Shown piece by piece: positions 1 through 8,700 of a stretch of DNA of 9,777 bases (its first letter is position 1; the number at the start of each line of letters is the position of its first letter). Below the pieces are notes generated by a model. It was not told the origin of the DNA. It ran no database searches and saw only the letters and a list, made by a program, of their open reading frames with translations. The stretch comes from Ignavibacteria bacterium (GTDB lineage Bacteria > Bacteroidota > Ignavibacteria > Kapaibacteriales > UBA4661). Position numbers and translations under genes: made by a program. The stretch covers positions 1 to 9,777 of the forward strand of contig JAAFHM010000160.1 in assembly GCA_013298375.1 (NCBI GenBank), in the 5' to 3' direction.

Positions 1-788
1 GCAGCGATGAGATTGAAAACGACCACATTGCCTTTCGCACAATGGGTGTTCCGCAATTAGGTATCAAATCATTTGAGAAAATATTTCTGCACTTGGGCTA
101 CCAAAAACGCGACCCATTTTTCTTTGCTGCCAAAAAATTGGATGCTTATTGGTATGCGCCGCCGGAGCCGCATTATCCGCGAATTTTCGTGAGTGAACTG
201 CGCATTAAGGATTTATCGGATGAGGCGCAGCGTATCATTACGTCCTATACCGACGAGGTGAAATCCGATCCTGTTGATGATATTGACTTGGACAACGGTG
301 CGGAGATAGATGCGTTTTTGCACCGCCCGCTTTGGCGCACTCCCTCATACGCTGATTACAAGCGGCTTGCCGAAGAAAGTGAATATGCGGCGTGGGTGAT
401 TTACAACCGCTACTACCTGAACCATTTCACTGTCACCATACACAATCTGCCCGATGGTTACAACACCATCCACGATTTTAATGCGTTTTTGGAACGGAGT
501 GGCTTCAAATTGAATGATTCCGGCGGGAAAGCAAAAGCAAGCCCTGACGGGAAACTTATTCAAAGTTCGACCGTCGCGGAGATGATTGAGGTGGAATTTG
601 CCGGAGGCGAAAAGCAGACCATTTCCGGCTCCTATGTGGAATTTGCCGAGCGCCGCCCGTTGGATGAGTTTTCGCATATCCCCTACCCGCAACTCAAGCG
701 CGAACAGCGCCGCGAAGGATTCGAGGCTGCCAATGCGGACAAAATCTTTGAAAGCACGTATTCAAGCCAGACGGTGAAGAGGAGTTGA
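1..788 (+). CDS. DUF1338 family protein, 2-oxoadipate dioxygenase/decarboxylase-like (5' partial)
   Basis: The reading frame is open from base 3 to the TGA at 786-788, so the gene enters from the left edge; the ATG at 42 is internal. Codons before that ATG spell NDHIAFRT, a hallmark of the DUF1338 family. In the characterised member HglS, the His and Arg of this motif bind the metal and the 2-oxo acid. Two further expected metal ligands are visible: the His of LNHFT (codon 423-425) and the Glu of YVEFAER (codon 639-641). Other family-like stretches are FFFAAKKLDAYWYAPP and PRIFVSEL. HglS converts 2-oxoadipate to D-2-hydroxyglutarate in lysine catabolism, using Fe(II) and O2. Family membership is seen directly; the substrate is inferred. 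I estimate roughly 40-50 N-terminal residues are missing. The gene converges on the SusC/SusD operon and ends 22 bp before a shared terminator. Confidence 0.85.
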   Translation, partial: SDEIENDHIAFRTMGVPQLGIKSFEKIFLHLGYQKRDPFFFAAKKLDAYWYAPPEPHYPRIFVSELRIKDLSDEAQRIITSYTDEVKSDPVDDIDLDNGAEIDAFLHRPLWRTPSYADYKRLAEESEYAAWVIYNRYYLNHFTVTIHNLPDGYNTIHDFNAFLERSGFKLNDSGGKAKASPDGKLIQSSTVAEMIEVEFAGGEKQTISGSYVEFAERRPLDEFSHIPYPQLKREQRREGFEAANADKIFESTYSSQTVKRS

Positions 789-810
789 GAGAGGTGTTGA
801 TGGCAATGAA

Positions 811-842
811 AAAGCCCTATCTGCGTGAGCGGATAGGGCTTT
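811..842. terminator. Bidirectional intrinsic terminator
   Basis: AAAGCCCTATC (811-821) pairs perfectly with GATAGGGCTTT (832-842). The stem continues through a T-G wobble and two more pairs to a GTGA tetraloop (825-828). On the plus strand the hairpin runs into TTTCTTATTTA; on the minus strand it runs into TTTTTCATTG. It lies 22 bp after the DUF1338 stop and 29 bp beyond the SusD-like stop, so it can terminate both converging transcripts. Confidence 0.9.
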
Positions 843-871
843 CTTATTTATATTCCGTCAGAGGCTACATA

Positions 872-2386
872 TCAAAATCCGCTAAATGGGGAGACGACTC
901 TGATATTTCTGGCAATAAGACGGTTCACATCATGTCGAAGCGTTACCGTTGTTGCCGTTGCTGTGAATTGGTCTATTTCATCATCTGGGGGAATAAAATC
1001 CGGAACAGTAGCTTTTGCATCAGCACCGCTTCCACCGGCTGCCAGAAGTATCGGATTTGTATCAACTTGCCGACGTGGAAGCGGCAATTTGATTGCTAAG
1101 TCTTCAATACGGCGACCTTCGCAGAAAAAGATATGCTGACGCAAGAGAAAGAGCATAGCAAGATGATCTTCACGGTTCCGTGTTGATAATGCTGCCACAC
1201 TGTCAGGGGTTTGGTTTGTGAAGGAAATTCCATAGACTGGAACGGTAGCAGGGCGGCGTACAATCAAGTTCGGAATCGCAGGCGAATTTGCATCAGCCCG
1301 AACGGTCAATGTAGCAACGTTTGGTCTATTAGGGCGTGTATCGCGGTCTGCCATCATGCGCACAGGGCGATTTCTGGCGACCCTTGCGGCATTACTCATA
1401 GATTCGCGTGCTGCGGCAAGGTCATTATTCGATAATGCAATTTCAGCCAATATCAAATGTGCTTCTTCTGCTTTCAGGCTTGGATGCGGATCATTAACCG
1501 TTGCTGCAACAAACATAAATTTGGGGTCAAGAAAGTCCAAGCGAGGGTTTGGCTGGAAGGCATGATCAGTACGATTCGAGACAAAATCTTGAATCGCGCT
1601 GCCAAGATTCACAACATCAAATGTTCCTGTGAAAACATAGTCGGCAGAGCGCATTAAGCCAGCGCGAGCAAAAAATGCCGCACTGTCTTTGTTTCCTTCT
1701 AAGCGATAAACACGCGCAAGCGCATAATTGCAGCGAGTAACAATCTCAGCAGCCGTAATTGCGGGGTTTGCACTTGCATCGGTGGCTTGTGCGCCAGTTG
1801 CGCCAGTTGCACGTCGCAGAGCCTCACGGAATGCTGCAATTGCTTGTTTGCGTCCATCAGCAGCAGACACTAATGGACCAGTTTCTACAAGCGGAAAACG
1901 AACAAATTTTTCCGAGAGCATCATCAATGCCATTCCTTTGAAGAAAAAGACTTGTGCGCGTTGTGCGTCTGTTGCCAACAAGTCTTGTGCATTATCTACG
2001 GTATTTTTAATACCGAATTCGGAAAGTGCCAACAACGCTTGTGTGCCGATGTATGCCCCACCTACGGTAATATCGTTCAAATCTACCGTACGAGGCAAAT
2101 CAAGTTGTACAGAAACAAAGGTGGTAACGTTTCGGTAATTATCAGACACAATCTCACATACTTGGGAGTTATTTGCAATAGCTGAAGAAAATTGACGACG
2201 TAAGCCTACAACAACACCACGTGTGCCACCATTTGGGCTTGCAAGCAACTGTGGTTCGGTAGTTGCCGGATTTTGCACACGCGTCGAATCAACAAGTTCG
2301 CATCCGACTGTAAATGCCAATGTGAACATAGCCGCCACAAGATTTACCGTCGTAAAAAGGCGGGTTCGTAAAAAATTATTTTGCAT
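872..2386 (-). CDS. RagB/SusD-like surface lipoprotein
   Basis: This 504-residue protein is the probable substrate-binding lid partner of the SusC-like receptor encoded just upstream. The N-terminus has basic residues, a hydrophobic stretch (about 14-27) and a lipobox-like TVGC ending at Cys29. Thr at -3 is less usual than Leu, but Cys29 is followed by Glu30 and Asp33, resembling the acidic surface-export signal of Bacteroidota lipoproteins. Alpha-helical TPR-like segments lie near 138-160, 177-192, 211-243 and 304-335. The segment RQHIFFCEGRRIEDL (416-430) matches the C-terminal SusD signature (E-G-x-R-x-x-D-L). Overall identity is low, so the call leans on this motif, the lipoprotein signal and gene order. 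The ATG follows GAAG (2394-2397) by 7 nt. Residues 192-206 are Ala/Thr/Gly-rich and partly encoded by a tandem 9-bp repeat. The ligand is unknown; nothing here indicates a glycan. Confidence 0.8.
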   Translation of the reverse strand: MQNNFLRTRLFTTVNLVAAMFTLAFTVGCELVDSTRVQNPATTEPQLLASPNGGTRGVVVGLRRQFSSAIANNSQVCEIVSDNYRNVTTFVSVQLDLPRTVDLNDITVGGAYIGTQALLALSEFGIKNTVDNAQDLLATDAQRAQVFFFKGMALMMLSEKFVRFPLVETGPLVSAADGRKQAIAAFREALRRATGATGAQATDASANPAITAAEIVTRCNYALARVYRLEGNKDSAAFFARAGLMRSADYVFTGTFDVVNLGSAIQDFVSNRTDHAFQPNPRLDFLDPKFMFVAATVNDPHPSLKAEEAHLILAEIALSNNDLAAARESMSNAARVARNRPVRMMADRDTRPNRPNVATLTVRADANSPAIPNLIVRRPATVPVYGISFTNQTPDSVAALSTRNREDHLAMLFLLRQHIFFCEGRRIEDLAIKLPLPRRQVDTNPILLAAGGSGADAKATVPDFIPPDDEIDQFTATATTVTLRHDVNRLIARNIRVVSPFSGF

Positions 2387-2402
2387 GATAATACTTCAAA
2401 AT

Positions 2403-2430
2403 AATGGATAATTCGTGGTTTGAGTCCATT
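2403..2430. repeat. Small inverted repeat in the SusC-SusD junction
   Basis: AATGGA (2403-2408) and TCCATT (2425-2430) form a 6-bp inverted repeat with a 16-nt loop, inside the 52-bp gap between the SusC-like stop and the SusD-like start. There is no U-tract, so it is not a convincing terminator. A mild stem here could affect the relative expression of the two genes, but it is short enough to be chance. Confidence 0.25.
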
Positions 2431-2438
2431 GAATATGA

Positions 2439-5414
2439 CTAGAAATTATAGGTTATACTGAACCTGAACGAGCGTGGCGGTGAAATATTTCCACCACCTG
2501 TACCACCAACATTTGGACCTCTTGTACTCAAAAACGATAATTCAGGATCAACATATGGGTTTGCCGTAACGACCAACGCATTGCGTAAAGAGGCTGATAG
2601 CGTCAAACCTTTAAACCCAAATAATTCTTGTGGAATACGATAGCTTAGAGAAATTTCACGAATCTTAAACCATGTTCCATCCACCATAAGCAAACCAGTC
2701 ATATCATTTCGTTGATAACGCAAGCGTCCCAAACGCGCAGAGTCCGTAAATTTCGGAACAATTGAGTTATCGACAAGATCTTGATATATTGGATAAACAA
2801 AACGCCCCGTAGCAGCGTCCCGTACAGGAGTAGAAGCAAATACGTTTGGATAACGCCGACCCCAGAAGTGATTTGCTACTTGAAATCCCGTAGCGAACTC
2901 CGTTGTAACGTTAAGCGTAAGGTTTTGTGCGATAGTTGCATCAAATCCAAAGTTTCCGGTTAAAGTCGGTACGGGTCCATTAATCAAGGAATCACGCTTG
3001 ACTTGACCTGTTTGATACGTACCATCCGCATCTCTGAGAGGCATATTAATACGCCATGAAGGCATTGTGAACCCTTCCTCAATGCGAGTTGGAATATACG
3101 CAAAGCTACCAGGGGCTTGAAACGGTGCAGCACCACCGAGGCTTTCAACGCGATTGCGCAGTGTGGCAACAGAAGCACGAACATTCAAATCAAATACGCC
3201 AGGCTCACTAAACGCAAGAGCATTAATACCTAACTCAATACCTTGGTTTACTATAACGCCAACATTTTTATCTTGCGAGGTAAATCCCGTAACCGGGTCA
3301 ACAGGTACACTAAAAATAGCACCACGTGTGGTGCTGTTAAAGTAATCGAATGTAATGGACAAACGATCTTCTGCTAGGGCAATGTCGGTGCCGATTTCTA
3401 ATGCCCCAACGCGCTCCACCGTTAAATTCGTATTACCCGGAATTGAGGTGATACCACCTTGTGCGCCGCCTATACCTAAACCAACTTGATCTTGGAAAGG
3501 ACGGGAAATAAATGTACGGTCGCGGGTGAATGGTGCAGGGAAAAGACCAGTTTCACCATACGAAGCACGAATCTTGAAGAGATTCACCGCTTCTTTGAAC
3601 GGAGCCCAAAATGCCATATCTGCAATATTGACGGCGATAGCTCCCTTAGGGAAAAACTCACTAGCAATACGATCACCAAACGTTGAGTTAATATCAAGTC
3701 GCCCGCCTAGGTCTATAAATATTACATCCAGAAGTTCCGCTTTGTAATTTGCATAAAAGCCACCAGTAAAGATTTGCTGAGGAGCTTCTTGCACATTTTT
3801 CACGGCTGTATTGGTGAGAATGCTTGTCCCGGGAAGTCCAAAACCATCTCCTTCAGCAAAGATAGGACGCTCATCGCGGCGATACCCTTGCAGCCCCACC
3901 GCAACATCGTGCTTCATAAAATCACTGATATTAGGAAGTTTAAGCGAACTAACAATATCAACCGTAACAATCATATTCTCACGATCCGAGCGGTCAATGC
4001 TGCCATTATTATCCACGTTAATCGGTTCAAAATTACGCGATTCGCTCTTGCGATAGTCTGCACCAAGAGTGAAGCGAGTATCCCAACCTTCAAATGGCGA
4101 GAGTTTGTACGTCAACGACGGGATAAAACGGTGGATTACTTCGTCATTCTGGTAGCGTGTCCAATAATCCACAAGGCTATCTATTGAGCGTTTACGAAGC
4201 GATGCACGTTCTGTTGGGTCGGTTATATTCTCAAAGCGCCAACGAGGGTGTGCTGGACTAGCGAGTAGATTTGCTTCTAGGTCTGTTGCTTGATACAAAC
4301 CAGCAAGATTATTCCCAAATGTTCGACCGAACTGATTGCGAACATAGCTCATAGAAAATTCAAAACTATTGCGACCAAAGGTTGCTCGCAAACCACCACT
4401 CATGGAATATACGCGCTCAAAGTTTTGATTCTTTGGCGAGATACCAGTATTGTGGAGCATTCTTGCAGAAGCATTGTAGGTAACATTTTCTGAACCACCG
4501 GTCATGCCAGCTTTATATTCTTGATAAAAACCTTGTTGCAACGCGATTTGTGAGGTAAGCGGGTCTGCCACGAACTTTGTTTCCGGCACATCAAGACCCG
4601 TAGTAATACCAATATTATATTTGGGCGTACCCGGAATGCCCTTTTTTGTAAAAATTTGAATAACGCCATTCGCCGCCTCAGAGCCAAAGAGCGTTGAAGA
4701 CGCGCCCCCCTTCAGAAACTCAACGCGTTCTATTTCACCATTCAAAAGATCATTGAGCGCAGAGGTTGAGACACCACCAAAATCGCTAGCCAGACGGAAA
4801 TTTTCTCCAGCATCAACACGGACACCATCAATATAAATAACAGGTGTTGTTGAGGCGCTAGCAGATTTTACACCACGGGTCGCAATACGCGCTCCTGCTC
4901 CCGGCTGCCCGGTTGCTGAAAACGATGTTAGACCCGGTACACGACCTTGTATGAGTTGGTCGAAACTCCGTGCAGTAGAATTTTCAATCTGTTTGGCGCT
5001 AATTGATTCTACGGAATACGCAAGTTTTTTGCGCTCTGTTCCCGCGCCCTGACCTGTTACCACAACTTCATCAGTTTTAGAAACAGAAGATAGCATCACA
5101 AAATTGACTTCTTGTGTTGCCTCAATAGATACTTTTTTCTTCTGCTCTCTAAATCCGACAGATGACACCATAACATTGTATTCACCAGCAGATAAGCCTC
5201 TGATGCTGTACCCGCCTTGAATATTAACAATTGCACCGCGTGTTGCCCCTCCGCCACTGAGAGGGGTAACGGAAACTCGTGCGCCAGAAACTGGTTCGCC
5301 TGAACGGTCTTTGACTGTTCCGCGAATTTCGCCTGTTTGAGCAAAGCCTTCGCTTGACGCAATACCCAAAGCCGCCAGCAAAGAAAATACTCGAAATAGT
5401 AATGCATATTTCAT
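2439..5414 (-). CDS. SusC/RagA family TonB-dependent outer-membrane receptor
   Basis: This 991-residue protein should be the outer-membrane channel of a SusCD-type importer, powered by TonB-ExbBD. A signal peptide covers residues 1-25 with likely cleavage after GFA. Next comes a carboxypeptidase-regulatory-like beta-sandwich domain (about 28-108, starting GEIRGTVKDRSGEPVSGARV), then the TonB-box-like DEVVVTG (115-121). The plug domain (about 125-260) contains FDQLIQGRVPG, VIYIDGVRV, IERVEFLKGGAS and GVIQIFTKKG. The rest is beta-barrel sequence ending in RFSITYNF, with the terminal aromatic residue expected for barrel assembly. Domain order and length fit the family, and the following SusD-like gene supports the assignment. 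The ATG at 5414 follows AAGG (5425-5428) by 10 nt and gives a proper signal peptide. No sigma/anti-sigma pair is adjacent; regulation may involve the TTAAC array upstream. The cargo is not known. Confidence 0.95.
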   Translation of the reverse strand: MKYALLFRVFSLLAALGIASSEGFAQTGEIRGTVKDRSGEPVSGARVSVTPLSGGGATRGAIVNIQGGYSIRGLSAGEYNVMVSSVGFREQKKKVSIEATQEVNFVMLSSVSKTDEVVVTGQGAGTERKKLAYSVESISAKQIENSTARSFDQLIQGRVPGLTSFSATGQPGAGARIATRGVKSASASTTPVIYIDGVRVDAGENFRLASDFGGVSTSALNDLLNGEIERVEFLKGGASSTLFGSEAANGVIQIFTKKGIPGTPKYNIGITTGLDVPETKFVADPLTSQIALQQGFYQEYKAGMTGGSENVTYNASARMLHNTGISPKNQNFERVYSMSGGLRATFGRNSFEFSMSYVRNQFGRTFGNNLAGLYQATDLEANLLASPAHPRWRFENITDPTERASLRKRSIDSLVDYWTRYQNDEVIHRFIPSLTYKLSPFEGWDTRFTLGADYRKSESRNFEPINVDNNGSIDRSDRENMIVTVDIVSSLKLPNISDFMKHDVAVGLQGYRRDERPIFAEGDGFGLPGTSILTNTAVKNVQEAPQQIFTGGFYANYKAELLDVIFIDLGGRLDINSTFGDRIASEFFPKGAIAVNIADMAFWAPFKEAVNLFKIRASYGETGLFPAPFTRDRTFISRPFQDQVGLGIGGAQGGITSIPGNTNLTVERVGALEIGTDIALAEDRLSITFDYFNSTTRGAIFSVPVDPVTGFTSQDKNVGVIVNQGIELGINALAFSEPGVFDLNVRASVATLRNRVESLGGAAPFQAPGSFAYIPTRIEEGFTMPSWRINMPLRDADGTYQTGQVKRDSLINGPVPTLTGNFGFDATIAQNLTLNVTTEFATGFQVANHFWGRRYPNVFASTPVRDAATGRFVYPIYQDLVDNSIVPKFTDSARLGRLRYQRNDMTGLLMVDGTWFKIREISLSYRIPQELFGFKGLTLSASLRNALVVTANPYVDPELSFLSTRGPNVGGTGGGNISPPRSFRFSITYNF

Positions 5415-5448
5415 AACAGTTGAACCTTATGAAAAAATGAAATAAAAT

Positions 5449-5477
5449 GAATTAGGGGATTTTTTCTCTTGAGCCAA
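5449..5477 (-). promoter_or_regulatory. Weak candidate promoter for the SusC/SusD operon
   Basis: On the minus strand TTGGCT (5477-5472) and TAATTC (5454-5449) are separated by 17 bp, resembling -35/-10 elements about 35 bp before the SusC start. A Bacteroidota-type TAnnTTTG box is only approximated here: TAGGCTTTG, just upstream, has one extra spacer base. The call rests on spacing and position alone. Confidence 0.25.
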
Positions 5478-5498
5478 AGCCTATTACAATGTGAACCG

Positions 5499-5540
5499 TT
5501 TTAACAGAACCTTAACGAATTTTAACAACTTTTAACACAG
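5499..5540. promoter_or_regulatory. Tandem TTAAC array, candidate response-regulator binding site
   Basis: TTAAC occurs at 5501, 5512, 5522 and 5532, spaced 11, 10 and 10 bp, each in a T-rich context (TTTTAACA, CCTTAACG, TTTAACAA, TTTAACAC). One-helical-turn direct repeats are typical sites for winged-helix response regulators of the OmpR/PhoB/PhoP class; Bacillus PhoP boxes are TTAACA-like with about 11-bp periodicity. The array lies 85-127 bp upstream of the SusC-like start. The repeats are seen directly; the regulator is inference. Confidence 0.45.
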
Positions 5541-5569
5541 ACGATAAATATAAAAACTAATTGTGTTAA
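5532..5569. repeat. Inverted pair of TTAACACA motifs
   Basis: TTAACACA (5532-5539), the last copy of the TTAAC array, is matched by its exact reverse complement TGTGTTAA (5562-5569) across an AT-rich 22-bp spacer. This adds a fifth, opposed copy of the motif, about two helical turns beyond the array. It may be another protein-binding half-site. Confidence 0.5.
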
Positions 5570-5576
5570 TGGCAAG

Positions 5577-5600
5577 TTTTCTCTCACAACTGAGAGAAAA
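5577..5600. repeat. Perfect 10-bp inverted repeat, possible operator or secondary terminator
   Basis: TTTTCTCTCA (5577-5586) and TGAGAGAAAA (5591-5600) are exact reverse complements around a CAAC loop. Neither flank is a good U-tract, so an intrinsic terminator is unlikely, though RND-operon readthrough would meet it as a back-up stem. It could be a dimeric repressor site in the SusC control region. Confidence 0.4.
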
Positions 5601-5642
5601 TCCGTACTTTCCGCAATAGCAAGTGATTGGCAGGACATAAAA

Positions 5643-5683
5643 AAACTCCACCAAACAACCATTGTCGTTACTTGGTGGAGTTT
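5643..5683 (-). terminator. Intrinsic terminator of the RND efflux operon
   Basis: AAACTCCACCAA (5643-5654) and TTGGTGGAGTTT (5672-5683) form a perfect 12-bp stem with a 17-nt loop. On the minus strand the stem is followed by a short run of T residues (complement of 5641-5645). It begins 20 bp after the pump's stop codon. Confidence 0.85.
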
Positions 5684-5703
5684 CTATTATACAAACTAGC
5701 TTT

Positions 5704-8700
5704 TTACTGCGCGTCTTTGTCCTGCACCGCAGAACGGAGCGCTGGAGCGCCCTCGAAGCCGCCAGTGTACCCTTCGGGCTGCAAATCTTTTGCCGTAGGA
5801 TACTCCTCCTGCTCCGATTTGATACGGAATACACGACGCAAGAACGCTGGAACACTCGTGCGCCAGTGATCGAATTTGATATAGACTACAGGCACAAGAA
5901 CAAGGGTCAAGAACATCGAACTTGTCAAGCCGCCAATAAGCGCCCAGCCCAAACCGGACTTCCATTCGCCGCCCGCACCGCCGCCTATCGCTATCGGGAG
6001 CATACCCACAATCATCGCCACGGTCGTCATCACAATCGGACGCAAGCGCAACTGCCCCGCTTCCAAAAGTGCTTCGTAGGCGGAAAGCCCTTGTTCCTCT
6101 TTCACTTGGTTGGTGCGGTCAACAATCAAGATAGCATTTTTCGTTACCAAACCGATAAGCATAATCATACCCAACATCGTGAAAATGCCCAATGCCTTGT
6201 TTGCCAGAGCGAGTGCGAGCAGTGCGCCCACAATCGCCACTGGCACCGAAAACATCACCACAAACGGATAAATGTAGGAATCATACAGCGCCACCATCAC
6301 GAAATACACGAACAAAATCGCAATCGCAATCGCAATCCCCATGCTTTGGAACGAATCCTGCATATTTTTTTGATTGCCGGCGTAACTATACGTGATGCCC
6401 GCAGGAATTTTGCCAATGAGTGCCTTGTCAATATCTTGCACCACTGTTCCCGACGGGCGACCCGCTACTTGCGAGAAGAGTGTAATCGCGCTATTGCGGT
6501 TTTCGCGCTGAAGTTGCGTTGGACCAACGGCTTGAAAAATTGTTGCGAATTGTTGCAATTCCACAACTTGCCCACGTGGGTTCACGAATGTCAACGAACC
6601 CAGACTTTCCGGTTTGGAGCGGTCAAATTGGTCAAGCGAAATCAAGATGGAATATTCGGTGCTGCCATCGCGGAATTTTGTGTCGTCATCGCCCGCAAGC
6701 GCAATACGAAGCGCACTACCAACATCGTTAATCGTGAGTCCAAAGGTTGCCATCTTTGCGCGGTCAACTTCGATGCGGGTTTCGGGCTTACCGTCTTCCG
6801 AAGACAAGCGTACATCGGCTGTACCGGGAACCTCTGCCGCGATGTCGCGTATTTGCTTGGCTGCCTTGGCAACCTCTTCGTAGCTGGTTCCGTTAATCAC
6901 CATCTGAATCGGAGCTTCATTCGCGCTCCCAAAAATACCGATTGGGCTGGCACGCACTTTCACGCCCGGAATCCCGGCGGTGAGTTTTTTGATGTCGTAC
7001 ATCACATCGTCAGTCGAGCGTTTGCGCTCCGCCATTGGGAACAGCGTTACGTTGATTTCCGCCGTGTTATTAGCAAAAACCCCGATAAAGCCTGATGCGG
7101 CAGCACCAACGTTGACAAACGTGCGCTGTACTTCGGGGATCTTGGAAACAATCTTTTCCACCATGAGCGTATTTTGGTTTGTCTGTTCAAACGTTGCTCC
7201 GGGTGGAAGTTCGATTTGAATAGAAAACTCACCTCTGTCAGCTTGCGTAATAAACTCCGACCCGATAAAACCAAGTGGAATAAGCGCAATCGAAGCCACA
7301 AGCATCATCACCACAATCAACACCGTTGTTTTGCGGTGATGCAATGCCCACACCAAAACGCCTTTGTACCAGAGCGTAAATTTGTCAAAAATGCCTTCAA
7401 ACCAGAGCGCGAAACGTCCCATCAGCGTATCACCGCTTAAATGCTCATGTTTAGCAAAGCGCGACGCAAGAACGGGTGTCACGGTAAAGGACACAATCAG
7501 GCTAAACAGCGTGGAAATAGCGACCACAACAGCAAATTCGCGCAAAATATTGCCCACAATACCCGGCAAAAGCGCCAGTGGCACAAACACCACCACATCC
7601 ACCATCGTAATCGAAAGCGCGGCAAAGCCGATTTCGTTTCGCCCGTCGAGTGAGGCTTTGCGCTTGTCTTTGCCCATTTCGAGGTGGCGATAGATATTCT
7701 CCAAAACCACAATCGAGTCGTCCACAAGAATACCGATCACCAGCGACATAGCTAAAAGCGTCATCAAGTTCAACGAAAACCCAAATGCCCACATTCCCGC
7801 AACCGTGGAAATAAGCGATGTTGGGATGGCAACCATGACAATAAGCGAGGAACGAAGCGAGTGCAAGAAGAGCATCATTACAAATGCCACCAACACAACG
7901 GCTATAAGCAAATCGTGTTTCACTGCGTCCGCCGCATCAATCGTGAAGAGCGAGCCGTCTTGAGAAATGGTAAACTTGAGGTTTTTTGCGGCAAAATCTT
8001 TTTCGATGCTGGTGATTTCCTTGCGTACAAGTTTGCTCACTTCGACCGAGTTTGCATCGGATTGTTTGTTCACCAGCAAACCAACAGACGTAGTGCCGCT
8101 TACACGGCTAATGCTCACGGATTCTTTCGCGCCGTCCTGCACTTCGGCAATGTCCACAAGGCGAATTTCACCGCCAGTGCGGGTGCGGGAAAGAACGATA
8201 TTTTTGATTTCCTCCAGCGAGGTAAATTTCCCTGCAAGGCGCACCACGTATTGTGTTTCCGATCCTTTGACCTTGCCCGTTGGGAAGTCGAGGTTGGAAG
8301 CCTTGATAATGCCAGCAACTTGAGGAATCGAAAGCCCAAACGACTTGACTTTATCAGCATTCAGGTTGATTTTTATCTGACGCTCTTCGCCACCAACGGG
8401 CGTGATTTGTGCCACACCGGAGAGCTTCGAGAAGCGTGGTAAAAGCTGGTCTTTGATGAATTGGTAAAACTCACGGTTTGGCATATTGGACGTAACACCC
8501 ATGCGAATCACGGGAATCTCGTCCAGTGCAACACGAGCCACAATGGGGGTGCGGGCATCTTTGGGCAAAAAGTTTGAGACTTGGCTCACCTTGCGCTGCG
8601 CTTCTTGGAGCGAAAAATCAAGGTTTGCCGATTGCGCAAGTTCGATGATAACGGAGGAACGCCCCTCGCTTGATGTGGAGCGGATTGTGGATACTTTATC

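Noticed and set aside
872..5414. A polysaccharide utilisation locus
   Set aside because: Only the SusC/SusD pair is present; no glycoside hydrolase, lyase, sulfatase or regulator gene lies in the window, and both sides of the pair are bounded by terminators.
5415..5703. Cobalamin or other riboswitch upstream of the TonB-dependent receptor
   Set aside because: The probable leader of the SusC gene is only a few tens of bases and has no B12-box-like sequence or multi-stem architecture.
5662..7095. A 477-codon open frame on the plus strand opposite the 3' part of the pump gene
   Set aside because: Its translation is rich in His, Arg, Asn and Gln without domain-like segments. The minus strand encodes an unmistakable RND protein across the same bases.
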